A stretch of DNA of 64,000 nt from Fidelibacterota bacterium (GTDB taxonomy: Bacteria; Fidelibacterota; UBA8477; JABMPR01): positions 1-64,000 of the forward strand of contig JAERTJ010000011.1 in the NCBI GenBank assembly GCA_016844945.1, written 5' to 3'. The notes beneath the pieces are model-generated. The model was given only the letters and a program-made list of their open reading frames with translations. It did not search any database and was not told where the DNA came from. Below, piece by piece: positions 28,583-38,700 of the stretch. How positions within the stretch are numbered: the stretch's first letter is position 1; the number at the start of each line of letters is the position of its first letter. The position numbers and the translations under genes were made by a program.

Positions 28583-30511
28583 ATGATCCATAAAATTGTC
28601 ACATCCCTGGTTCTAGTTTTGTTTGCGAGCTCACTGCGTGGGGGAGAAACCTTAACAGTTAATGTGTTGTTCACAAATGATATTCATGGTGCTATTCATG
28701 CCGGAAAAGCCTGGTTTATGAATCCCAGTTATCCCCCAGACCTGGGGGGGGGTGCAGCCATGTATCAGTATGTCAGGGAAACCAGGGAAATCGCAGCGGC
28801 AAAGGATGAAGCTGTACTCCTACTGGATGGTGGTAACTTTTTCCAGGGAACGAGTATAGGAATGAGTGATTCAGGGAAAACCATGATTGATTGGATGAAC
28901 AAGATGGAGTATGATGCCCTTGTTCCCGGTACTCAGGACTTCCTGTTTGGAACCAGAAATCTTGAGAATCTTGCAGAACAAGCCAACTTTCCGTTTGTGT
29001 CTGCAAATATCGAAGGACTGAGTAAAGATATCCAACCCTATACAATAATTGAACAGGCAAGCGCAAGAATTGCTGTGGTGGGACTCACCACATCCGCCTT
29101 GAAAAGCCAACTCCTCCCATGGAATACTCTGGATATCTCCGTAACATCTGAGCTGGAATCTGCAGAACGCGTCATGAATGAACTTGCCCAGGAAAATGTT
29201 GATATCGTTCTGGGACTTTGTCACCTGGGTGTACCCTATAACAGAGCACAGGAATTTGAAGATTTCGAAACAGAGTTACTTCAGGATAATGATGAAGCTG
29301 AGACATGGAAAGAAGGATTGAACTCCATCGAATTTGCACACCTGTTTGATGGTTTTTCAGCAATTATATCTGGTGGAACAAATGCCGGCTATAATTCACC
29401 CTGGGAAGATCCTCTCACACACACAATGGTTTATCAGGGCTATGGCAATGGCTCAGGTATTGGCCATGCAATCCTAGAGTTTGATATTGAAACGGGACAA
29501 TTGCTTAGTGTGGATAAACCTACCTATCGTGGAAATTTGATCACACTGACTGTAGATGATGTAAAGCCTGATCCTGGTATGGCAAGTTGGATTAAAGCCA
29601 AACATGAAAAGCTAGATCGCAATCCCATTCCTGATCCGACAAAACTTCGAGCAACTCCTTCTCAAACAATCAGTTGGCATTCACAATCTCCCGAGCAAGA
29701 CCAATTTCAGGTCCCATCCTATGGGAAAGAGATGTCTCTGGAAACAGTAACCTGGAATATGGAGTGGTTCCCCAAGGCAAATGATACCACTCTTCAAGCG
29801 GTTGCAGAATTGATGCTGGATATTGGCGCTGATCTATACGCGGTACAGGAAATTGGAAAAATTAATGAGTTCTCAAAATTAATGACCTATTTACCTGGAT
29901 ATAATTTTGAGATCACGAGACAATCTTCCTTTTTTGATCAGGCCATTATTTATAACACAAAATATTTGACTGCCGTTGGTCGAGATGAACCCTTTGCTGA
30001 CAACGATTACAATTTTGCCGGTCGTCCACCCCTCAAAGTTGATTTCATCTGGAAAAATGGTGATGTTGAAGAATTGATTAGTGTTATCGATCTACACATG
30101 AAGTGTTGTGGCAACGGACTGGCACGGCGGAAAAAAGCCGCCGCCGAGCTCCATGAATACCTTCTTGGACATATTGAGGCTGATCAGGACAATATCATCG
30201 CTCTTGGGGATTGGAATGATGATATCCTGGATAGTGGTATAGAACAAAGCTTTAATGTTTTTCTGAATGATACTGAAAATTTTCGCTGGGCAACCATGGA
30301 AATTGCCGGGGATGTGAGTCAAGCATCATATCCAACCTGGCCGAGCTTTCTGGATCATATCCTGATTGGGAAAGGCCTATTTGATGAGATGGATGACAAT
30401 AGCCTGGTTCAAACCCTGCCTGTCGAGGAATGGTTAGGGAGTTGGGAGAACTACGAAATGATCATATCAGACCACCGACCCGTCCTGCTTCAACTGGATA
30501 TGACCCCTTAG
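28583..30511 (+). CDS. Secreted fusion: UshA-type metallophosphatase + endonuclease/exonuclease/phosphatase (EEP) domain
   Basis: N-term VLFTNDIHGAIHAG...VLLLDGGNFFQGTSIG...DALVPGTQDFLFG; C-term LETVTWNMEWFPK...DLYAVQEIG...LGDWNDDI...SFLDHILIGKGLF...ISDHRPVLLQL. Confidence 0.85.
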   Translation: MIHKIVTSLVLVLFASSLRGGETLTVNVLFTNDIHGAIHAGKAWFMNPSYPPDLGGGAAMYQYVRETREIAAAKDEAVLLLDGGNFFQGTSIGMSDSGKTMIDWMNKMEYDALVPGTQDFLFGTRNLENLAEQANFPFVSANIEGLSKDIQPYTIIEQASARIAVVGLTTSALKSQLLPWNTLDISVTSELESAERVMNELAQENVDIVLGLCHLGVPYNRAQEFEDFETELLQDNDEAETWKEGLNSIEFAHLFDGFSAIISGGTNAGYNSPWEDPLTHTMVYQGYGNGSGIGHAILEFDIETGQLLSVDKPTYRGNLITLTVDDVKPDPGMASWIKAKHEKLDRNPIPDPTKLRATPSQTISWHSQSPEQDQFQVPSYGKEMSLETVTWNMEWFPKANDTTLQAVAELMLDIGADLYAVQEIGKINEFSKLMTYLPGYNFEITRQSSFFDQAIIYNTKYLTAVGRDEPFADNDYNFAGRPPLKVDFIWKNGDVEELISVIDLHMKCCGNGLARRKKAAAELHEYLLGHIEADQDNIIALGDWNDDILDSGIEQSFNVFLNDTENFRWATMEIAGDVSQASYPTWPSFLDHILIGKGLFDEMDDNSLVQTLPVEEWLGSWENYEMIISDHRPVLLQLDMTP

Positions 30512-30532
30512 TTGTATAAAAGTTTCCTACGC

Positions 30533-31516
30533 ATGGTGCGCCGATCCTTTACCAACCTTTTGATCATCGGTTTTAGTTTTGCATTGATCACATGTGCTCA
30601 GCCTCTGGATGAAAATCCATTCCCTGAAGTTATTGATCACATCGATACTACGGCGATTGAACCTATTGATACAACGGCGATCGAACCCGGGGATACAGTT
30701 GAGATTAACCTTCCCTCTATTGATGATACGAGTAGCATCAGTCTTGTAACTTGGAATCTTAAACAATTCCCTTTACGTGGTAATGAAACCCTCGGTCTTG
30801 TCGAATTGATCATGGATTCATTAAATGCTGATTTTTACTGCCTGCAGGAAATTATGGAGAGACAGAACCTAAGGAATATCGTCGATAGTTTGCCACAGTA
30901 TTCGGTCATCCTCTCAAGTGAAACATCGTGGATGCATCTAGCCATTGTTTATAAGCAGGACACTTTTCTCCCAGTATTTACGGACAATTTATTTGCTGAT
31001 GATGATTACAACTTTGCGGGTCGACCCCCTCTTCTGGTCAGTTTTCTACATGAACAGGATGGGGAAGAGCAGGTCCTAAATATCATAGATCTACATATGA
31101 AGTGTTGTGAGTCAGAACCCTCAGACGTTGTTCGCCGCCATAATGCCAGTCGGATGCTCCATGAATATCTTCAGACTAGCAGGGCAAATGGTGATAGTAA
31201 TTATGTAGTCCTCGGGGATTGGAATGACGACATCTTTGATCCAGACGAGTCGGGGCTATATAGCTTTGAAGCATTTTTGAATGACAGAGATAACTATAAG
31301 TTTGTTACATCAGCCCTTGCTGCAAATCATTCCACCAGCACCGCTTCCTACCCCAGTTGGAATAGCTTTCTGGACAACATTCTTATCAGTCGTTCATTGT
31401 TTGATGAATACGATGGATCAAGAGTAGCGACGCTTCGATTAGATCTCGTGGTTGAAGATTATAGCTCAGTCATTTCAGATCATAGGCCTGTGCTTTGGTC
31501 CTTTGAACCCAATTAA
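30533..31516 (+). CDS. EEP-family nuclease/phosphatase lipoprotein
   Basis: Lipobox ALITCAQP; SLVTWNLKQFPL...DFYCLQEIME...IIDLHMKCCESE...VLGDWNDDIFD...SFLDNILISRSLF...ISDHRPVLWSF. Confidence 0.85.
   Translation: MVRRSFTNLLIIGFSFALITCAQPLDENPFPEVIDHIDTTAIEPIDTTAIEPGDTVEINLPSIDDTSSISLVTWNLKQFPLRGNETLGLVELIMDSLNADFYCLQEIMERQNLRNIVDSLPQYSVILSSETSWMHLAIVYKQDTFLPVFTDNLFADDDYNFAGRPPLLVSFLHEQDGEEQVLNIIDLHMKCCESEPSDVVRRHNASRMLHEYLQTSRANGDSNYVVLGDWNDDIFDPDESGLYSFEAFLNDRDNYKFVTSALAANHSTSTASYPSWNSFLDNILISRSLFDEYDGSRVATLRLDLVVEDYSSVISDHRPVLWSFEPN
30644..30691 (+). repeat. In-frame 24-bp tandem repeat (2 copies)
   Basis: GATACTACGGCGATTGAACCTATT / GATACAACGGCGATCGAACCCGGG encoding DTTAIEPI/DTTAIEPG. Confidence 0.8.
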
Positions 31517-31873
31517 ATCCCTTCAGAACATTTATTTACAAAACTGAGCACAACCAAGAGGCGATGAACTCAGGTTTGAGTGTGTCCCTCGACTCCGCCC
31601 GCCTTCCTCAAGTACTAAGTACGGCGGACAGGCTCGGGATAGCGAAATTGGGTGGAGCGTTTGTCTCAAGTTTGTTCATTTGATTCTGGGGATTGCTTCG
31701 TCGCTCGCTCCTCGAAAAGACAGGAAAGTTAAAAAGCTCTAGAGAAAAAAGTTCGTTCTATTCGTTTGCTTCGTTGTATATGCAAATGACCCGAGCTTGT
31801 ACCTTGTGCTAAAGTGGGGTGGAACCTGTTTGACCTCGCTGCTCTCGATTGAGAACAGGTTTGGGTTTAGGAA

Positions 31874-34800
31874 TCAATCGTCGAAATTAGGGTGCATGGG
31901 GAATTCGACAATGAAGTGGGCACCTCGACCATCTTGAAGTTTCACTGATCCCATCAATTGATGGTCTGAGAGAATCTTGACCAGGTATAAACCCAGTGAA
32001 TGTATGGAGTCCCATACCACGGGTTGCTGAAATCCAATCCCGTTGTCAATGATTTCCATACGCATACAATCATCTTCATATTCTGTAAACCGAATTATGA
32101 TTTGCTTGTCCTGTTTATTGCTATCCGGGAAGGCGTACTTGAGAGAATTGGTCACCAACTCATTAATAATTAGACCACAGGGGACAGCAATATCCACAGA
32201 CAGGGATATCTCTGGAATGCTGGTTTTAATTTCAACAGGCGCGTCCTGTATCCCGAATGCAGCGGTTAACGTGTTGGTTAAATCCTCAACATAATTGGAT
32301 ATGTCCACATTATCAAATTCAGGAGATCGATAAAGGGCATCATGGACCAGCGCCATAGAGTTGATCCGATTTCGGAATTCTTCCAACGTTTGTGCCGTTA
32401 ATTCATCATCAATTCCAGCTTTTTGTAGACCTAGCAAACTGGCGATAACCTGCAAATTATTTTTTACACGGTGATGAACTTCCTTGAGTAGAAGATCTTT
32501 CTCATTGATGGATTTTTCCAGAAGATTTCGTTGACCGACAATTTCGGTGACATCCTCCAATGAAATCATGATCTGGTTAATCATGCCCACCTTATTCTTA
32601 AGTGGATACAATAAGATCTGAACAACGCGAGTTGTCCCGTTCTGTGTTTCAAATCTGACTTCTGGAATTTCTATGATGATACCATCAAGAGCCTTCTTGA
32701 AGCTCGCACCCAAATCCAATTGTCGGGCTAAAAGATCTTCATCAACATGATAGTCACGGATGATGGCTTCTGGATTCTCAGCCTCCCACAGTTCGACCCA
32801 CCCGCGATTAAGATGTGTGATGAACCCTTCTGGATTATGGATCGCCATTGGGACTGGAGATTGGGCGATTACAGCATGGAAATAGTCTGCTCTTTCACGT
32901 GCCCTGACATGAGCTTTTCGACGAGACTCAATTTGAGCATTCAATTGAATGTTGTGCAGCTCAAGTTCCTTGCCTCGCCGGATAAGATATCGAGTTCGCA
33001 ATTGATACAAAACGACTCCAACAAGCAGTACAAAGAGTAATGTGCTGGATATAAACCACCACGTTTCAAAGAACCTGGGGTGAATGTGAATTGTCAGAGT
33101 CTCTGGTGTTTTATTCCAGACTCCATCATTGTTGCTTCCTCTGATCTTAAGTTGGTATTCGCCAGGTGGAATACCGGTAAACGTAATGTTTTGTTTATGT
33201 CCTAAATCACGCCACTCATCGTCAAAACCTTCAAGATAATACGCGTAGTTATTACTGGCAGGGTGGTAGTAGTCCAGGCTGGCGAATTTGAGACTGAAGA
33301 ATAAATCATCAGGATAAAGCTCGATACTGGGGGTGGAGACAATGGATTGATTTAGAACGATGCGATCATTAAACGATTGATTGATTGCGATAGGCACATT
33401 CATGATGGACAATTCTGTAAACTTGACCGTGGGTATATTTTTATTGTCTTGAATCTGGTCAGGGTGGAAATATGTGATGCCCTTGACACCCCCAAAGAAC
33501 ATCCAACCATCATCCATCACGCAACCAGCAGGGTTAAACTCCCGACTCAATACACCATCTGGAATTCCATAATTATCAAATTTTCTATGCCGAGGATTAT
33601 ATCTGGTCAGCCCATTATTTGTACTCATCCAGAGGGTCCGCTTGCTGTCTTCAAAAATGTGATAGATGGTTGAGCTGGGTAAGCCCATATCCATAGAAAA
33701 GTTCTCAAAGGTGCTTTTATGTGGATTAAACCTGCTCAGTCCACCCCCATAGGTTCCCAACCACAAATACCCTTCTCGATCCTCATGGAAACACATCACA
33801 TCATTATTGGGTAGGGTATACGGATCTCCAGGAGATGATTTGTACTGTTTTATTGTCATTGTTTCCCGGTCAAAAGAGACAAGACCATCATTTTCAGCTC
33901 CAATCCAAAGCATACCCCGGGAATCTTCAAACATGGTGTAATACGAAATGGTCCCCAGGGTAATATTTTTCACTCGGGGTGTGGAGAAGTTCTGAAAGTT
34001 CATGGTGGTTGGATCCAAACGGAACAACCCATCATACCAGCTGCCAAGCCAGATAAATCCATCGCGATCTTCCATGAGAGAAAGTATGTATTCGCTATGC
34101 AGACCCTCGGGATCGTCTGGATCTGCTGCAATCCGTTCGAAGGTTTTGGAACCCTTTCTTAGCACATCGAGGGTTGTACTACCAGAAACAACCCAGAGAT
34201 TGTCATTGCTATCTACCAGGATATCCTGAATTCCATCATCACTCAGGCTCCCCGTGTCATTTGCATCATATCTGTACACCTGAAAAGATTGAGTCTGTCG
34301 ATTATAGTAGGATAAACCTGCTGACCAGGTGGCAATCCAAAGGTTACCCTCACTGTCAGGCACCGTTTTTAATATTCTGTTGTCATGCAGACCCTCTGGA
34401 TTCAGGGGGTCATAGGTCATACTATAAAACTTCTTACGGTTACGGATATATTTTCCGACACCTCCACCTGAAGTCCCAACCCAGATAATATCACCATCAT
34501 CAAAAAAGGTCAGGATCATATCATCATTCAGGGCAGTTTCGTCATAGACCTTGCGCCCCACTACCTCCTGCAGTTTCCCCTGATGGTCAAGTATGAGTAT
34601 ACCTTTCGAGTCTGTACCAACCCAGAATCTGTCCTCGCTCTCCTGGGTCATCCAGTTCACATTGCTTTCTGGAAAATCAGGATTAATAGTAGACTTGAAA
34701 CCATGATGAATAAAGCCATCAATTTCAGGGTTGTATAGATCCAGACCACCCCAGTTGGTACCGACCCAGATTCGGTAATTGCTTCCATCAAAGGTTTCAT

Positions 34801-35500
34801 AAACTCTAGTCACATTGTTGTCATAAAGTGAGTTTGGGTTGTCCTTGTCGTGTTGATAGGATCGCATTTCATAGGTTTTTAGGTCAAGAACATTGAGCCC
34901 TCCCAGGGTGGCTATCCAAAGTTGGTGCTCATGATCTTCAAAAATTCCAAATACCACAGAGTCCACCAGCGTCTGGTCATTTGAAATCAATTCGCCTACA
35001 GGAACAGAAAGCCCCGTCTCTGGATCAAATCTAAAAACTCCAGCACCGGACATACCAATCCAGAAATAGCCCTCATGATCTTCATGTAAGCCCCACACCG
35101 AACCATTGCCAACTGTGACACTATCAGCAGGGTCCGGTTTATAAGTGATAAAATTTTCTGTCTCAGCTACATACTTGTTTAAACCAGCTGCATAGGTACC
35201 AATCCATAAATCACCTCGGCTATCGATCATCGAGGAAATGATAGAACTGGAATTCAGAGACGAAGCGTCCATAGGATCATGGCGGAAATGTTTGAAAGAT
35301 ACACCATCATAGCGATTCAAACCATCCTCAGTTCCAAACCACATAAACCCCTCACGGTCTTTAACAATGGTCATGACGCTGTTTAAGGAGAGTCCATCAT
35401 TGATGTCGATAGTCTGGAATTGGTAGGAATGATGGGATTCTGCAATTAAGAAACCAAAAGACAGCAGGATCACTAGGAGAATGACGGGGGGATTTCTCAT
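31874..35500 (-). CDS. Two-component regulator propeller-domain sensor histidine kinase (Y_Y_Y, TM, PAS, HisKA_2, HATPase)
   Basis: Repeated DREGFMWFGTEDGLNRYDG / EDHEGYFWIGMSGAGVFRFDPE propeller motifs; KEVHHRVKNNLQVIASLLGLQK (HisKA_2); CGLIINELVTNSLKYAFPD...DNGIGF (HATPase). Confidence 0.92.
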   Translation of the reverse strand: MRNPPVILLVILLSFGFLIAESHHSYQFQTIDINDGLSLNSVMTIVKDREGFMWFGTEDGLNRYDGVSFKHFRHDPMDASSLNSSSIISSMIDSRGDLWIGTYAAGLNKYVAETENFITYKPDPADSVTVGNGSVWGLHEDHEGYFWIGMSGAGVFRFDPETGLSVPVGELISNDQTLVDSVVFGIFEDHEHQLWIATLGGLNVLDLKTYEMRSYQHDKDNPNSLYDNNVTRVYETFDGSNYRIWVGTNWGGLDLYNPEIDGFIHHGFKSTINPDFPESNVNWMTQESEDRFWVGTDSKGILILDHQGKLQEVVGRKVYDETALNDDMILTFFDDGDIIWVGTSGGGVGKYIRNRKKFYSMTYDPLNPEGLHDNRILKTVPDSEGNLWIATWSAGLSYYNRQTQSFQVYRYDANDTGSLSDDGIQDILVDSNDNLWVVSGSTTLDVLRKGSKTFERIAADPDDPEGLHSEYILSLMEDRDGFIWLGSWYDGLFRLDPTTMNFQNFSTPRVKNITLGTISYYTMFEDSRGMLWIGAENDGLVSFDRETMTIKQYKSSPGDPYTLPNNDVMCFHEDREGYLWLGTYGGGLSRFNPHKSTFENFSMDMGLPSSTIYHIFEDSKRTLWMSTNNGLTRYNPRHRKFDNYGIPDGVLSREFNPAGCVMDDGWMFFGGVKGITYFHPDQIQDNKNIPTVKFTELSIMNVPIAINQSFNDRIVLNQSIVSTPSIELYPDDLFFSLKFASLDYYHPASNNYAYYLEGFDDEWRDLGHKQNITFTGIPPGEYQLKIRGSNNDGVWNKTPETLTIHIHPRFFETWWFISSTLLFVLLVGVVLYQLRTRYLIRRGKELELHNIQLNAQIESRRKAHVRARERADYFHAVIAQSPVPMAIHNPEGFITHLNRGWVELWEAENPEAIIRDYHVDEDLLARQLDLGASFKKALDGIIIEIPEVRFETQNGTTRVVQILLYPLKNKVGMINQIMISLEDVTEIVGQRNLLEKSINEKDLLLKEVHHRVKNNLQVIASLLGLQKAGIDDELTAQTLEEFRNRINSMALVHDALYRSPEFDNVDISNYVEDLTNTLTAAFGIQDAPVEIKTSIPEISLSVDIAVPCGLIINELVTNSLKYAFPDSNKQDKQIIIRFTEYEDDCMRMEIIDNGIGFQQPVVWDSIHSLGLYLVKILSDHQLMGSVKLQDGRGAHFIVEFPMHPNFDD

Positions 35501-35721
35501 GCGGACAGAACCATTTCTACTTCCTCACTGGTGATGGTACGACTTCTTGTGACACAGTTACGACTATCTGGTTTAAAGATTTATTCGGAAAATATAGTAC
35601 CAATCATGTAGGTCACAAGCAGGAGAATGAGTTGGGGGAAAGATTCGCGCTGGAATTAGATCAAATGAACGTTCTGAACTATGGATTCCCAGACTGATTT
35701 ATGAAGGGTTTGCTTTCTGGA

Positions 35722-38700
35722 TCAATCAGGAAGGGGAAATGTAATGCTAATTTTTGATCCCCCCTCCTGGATAAATTTTACTTTTCCACGGAGTTGTTGT
35801 TCACCAAGAATTTTGACCAGATACAATCCAAGTGAACTTACTGAATCCCATTCCGCGGTTTGTTCAAAACCAACACCATTATCAGCTACTGTGAGAACCA
35901 GATCATTACTTGAAAGTTTTATAAGACTGACTGAGATTAGTTTGTCGTTCTGTCCGGGATCAGGAAAAGCATACTTTAAGGCATTGGTCACCAACTCATT
36001 GATCATGAGGCCGCAGGGTACAGCCATTTCTGCTGTAAGTTTTGCATGATGTACGTCGGTTTCAATTTCTATGGCTTTTTCAGAGACACCGAAAGCAATT
36101 TTCAATTCCTCAATCAAGCTGGAGATGTATGACTGAATACCAATTCTATCTAGACTATCTGATTTATAAAGGGAGTCATGAACCAGAGCCATTGAATTCA
36201 CTCGGTTCCTGAACTCCTCCAGCGTTTGAAGTGTTTTACTATAGTCAACGCTCGTCTTCTGCAAGGCAATCAGACTGACGATAATTTGGAGGTTATTTTT
36301 AACCCGATGATGAACCTCTTTGATGAGCAACTCTTTATCTTTTAGCGATTTTTCAATGAGATTACGTTGATTAACAGCCATGGTAACATCATCGAGTGAG
36401 ATCATGACATGATGGACTTCATTATCTTCTCCCTTTAAAGGGTAAAGCAGTATGTGGAGGATTCGTTTCTCCCCATCAGCATCAGAAAATTGGACCTCTG
36501 CTTGCTCGACAACACGACCTTCAAGGGTTCGCTTAAAGTGTTTGGGAAGGTCTAGCTGTAGAGCAAATTCATCTGATTCAATATCATAACTGTTGATGAA
36601 CATATCTTTATCAGACACGCCCCACCATTTAATCCAACTTGCATTCAGATTGGTGATCCCACCTCCCACATCATGGATTGCCATGGGTATGGGGGATTGT
36701 GAGAGCACGGCATGAAAATAGTCGGCTCGTTCCTTGGCAAATCGATGGGCTTGTTGTTGTGACTCAACTTCAGTGTTGAGCATAATGTTGTGTCGTTTCA
36801 TCTCTTCACTTCTACGGATCAAATGAGAAGTTCGAAGACGATGAACCATAATGATAGCTAAACCAATAATGGTCGCTATACCTAACAAGAACCACCAGGT
36901 TTCGTAAAACTGGGGTAGTATCATAATGGGAATGGAAACACCCTCTTCGTTCCACACGCCATCGTTATTGCTCCCTTTAACATGCAGCGTGAAATCCCCG
37001 GAAGGAAGGTTGGTCAAGGTGACCTCTCTCTGGTGACCATTATAGTGCCACGAGTTATCGAACCCCTCCAGGTAATACATATACTCGTTGCTCGGTGAAT
37101 GGTAATAATCCAGGGCTGCAAAACGAATACTGAAAAACAAATCTCCAGGTAAAAGTGTTAGCGCCGGTATTTCAGTGATGGATTTTCTGAGGATATATCG
37201 TCCATTAAACAGCTTGTTGACTTGGACTTCCTGATTCATGATGGAGAGACCGATGAATTGAACTGGGGGCACGTTTTGGTTGTCGACTATCTCCAGGGGA
37301 TCAAAGTGGGTTATCCCCTTTATGCCGCCAAAATATATCCTGCCATTCTGATCCATACAGGCTCCGGGATTAAACTCTCTGCTTAGTACCCCGTCGGCGG
37401 TATGGTAATTCTTGAATGTCTCGGTCTGTTTATCAAATCTTGCAATGCCATTATTGGTGCTCATCCATAGAAATCCATTTTTATCCTCAAAGATTGCATA
37501 GATGGATTCACTGGATAACCCCTGGTCGCTATCAAAGTTTTCGAAAGTATTGGCAACAGGATTAAATTTACTCAGCCCTCCACCATAAGTAGCGATCCAG
37601 AAGAAGCCGTCTCGATCCTCATAGATATACATGACATCATCATTGGGAAGAGAGTTTTGGGTGCCTGGTGAAGTTTTAAACTGCCTGAGTGACTGATCAT
37701 CAGGATTAAAAGCCAGAAGACCTTCATTTTCCGCTCCCAACCAGAATACCCCTTTGGAGTCTTGGAACGTGGAAAGGAAGGCAAGATTACCGAGGTTTAC
37801 GTCATTGACGCTCGGTGTGGTGAAGGTTTTAAACGCCATCGTTTCAGGATCCAGTCGGATGAAGCCTCCATCCCAGGTTCCCAGCCATATGTATCCATCC
37901 CGATCCTCATAAAGGGACAGGATGTATTCACTTTGGAACCAGCTGGGGTCATCTGGTTTTCCTGGTTTGAAGTGCTCAAATTTTGTAGAGCCAGATCTGA
38001 GCAAGTCAATTGATGTACTCGCAGAGACAACCCACAGATTATTGTCCTTGTCAACGAGAATATCCTGAAGGGTATTGTCACTCAAACTGGATTCATCATT
38101 GGGATCATGCTGAAAGGTTCTAAAACTATTCTCAGAAGGATTATAGTAAGATAAACCCTCAGACCAAGTGGCAATCCAGAAATTGCCAAGTTTATCAGGT
38201 TTGATTCTAAGAATTCGGTCATCGTGAAGACCTGATGGGACCTGGGGGGAATAGCTAATATTGCTAAACTTTTTCCTATTCCTCAGATATTTGCTTGCCC
38301 CGCCACCCGATGTACCAATCCAAATAATATCATTATCGTCATAAAGTGTTTGAATAATATTATCGGGAAGAGAGGTGTCGTTGTTACTGCTCCGGCGAGC
38401 TTGGTCGATTAATTCACCATGGGTATTCAGAATGAGAATACCCTCAGAATCTGTTCCCACCCAGAAACGATTTTCGCTTGCTTGAATTATTGTAACTGCA
38501 CCTGTCTCAGGATAATCAGGATTTATCCCTGATTGAAAGCCATGATGTACAAAATTATCATCAGCAGGATTATACCGATCTAAACCACCCCAGCTCGTAC
38601 CTATCCAAATTTGATAATTAAGCCCATCGAAAGTCTCATAAACTGCATTTACAGCATCATCGAATAGTGATGTTGGATCATCCTTGTTATACATGTATGA

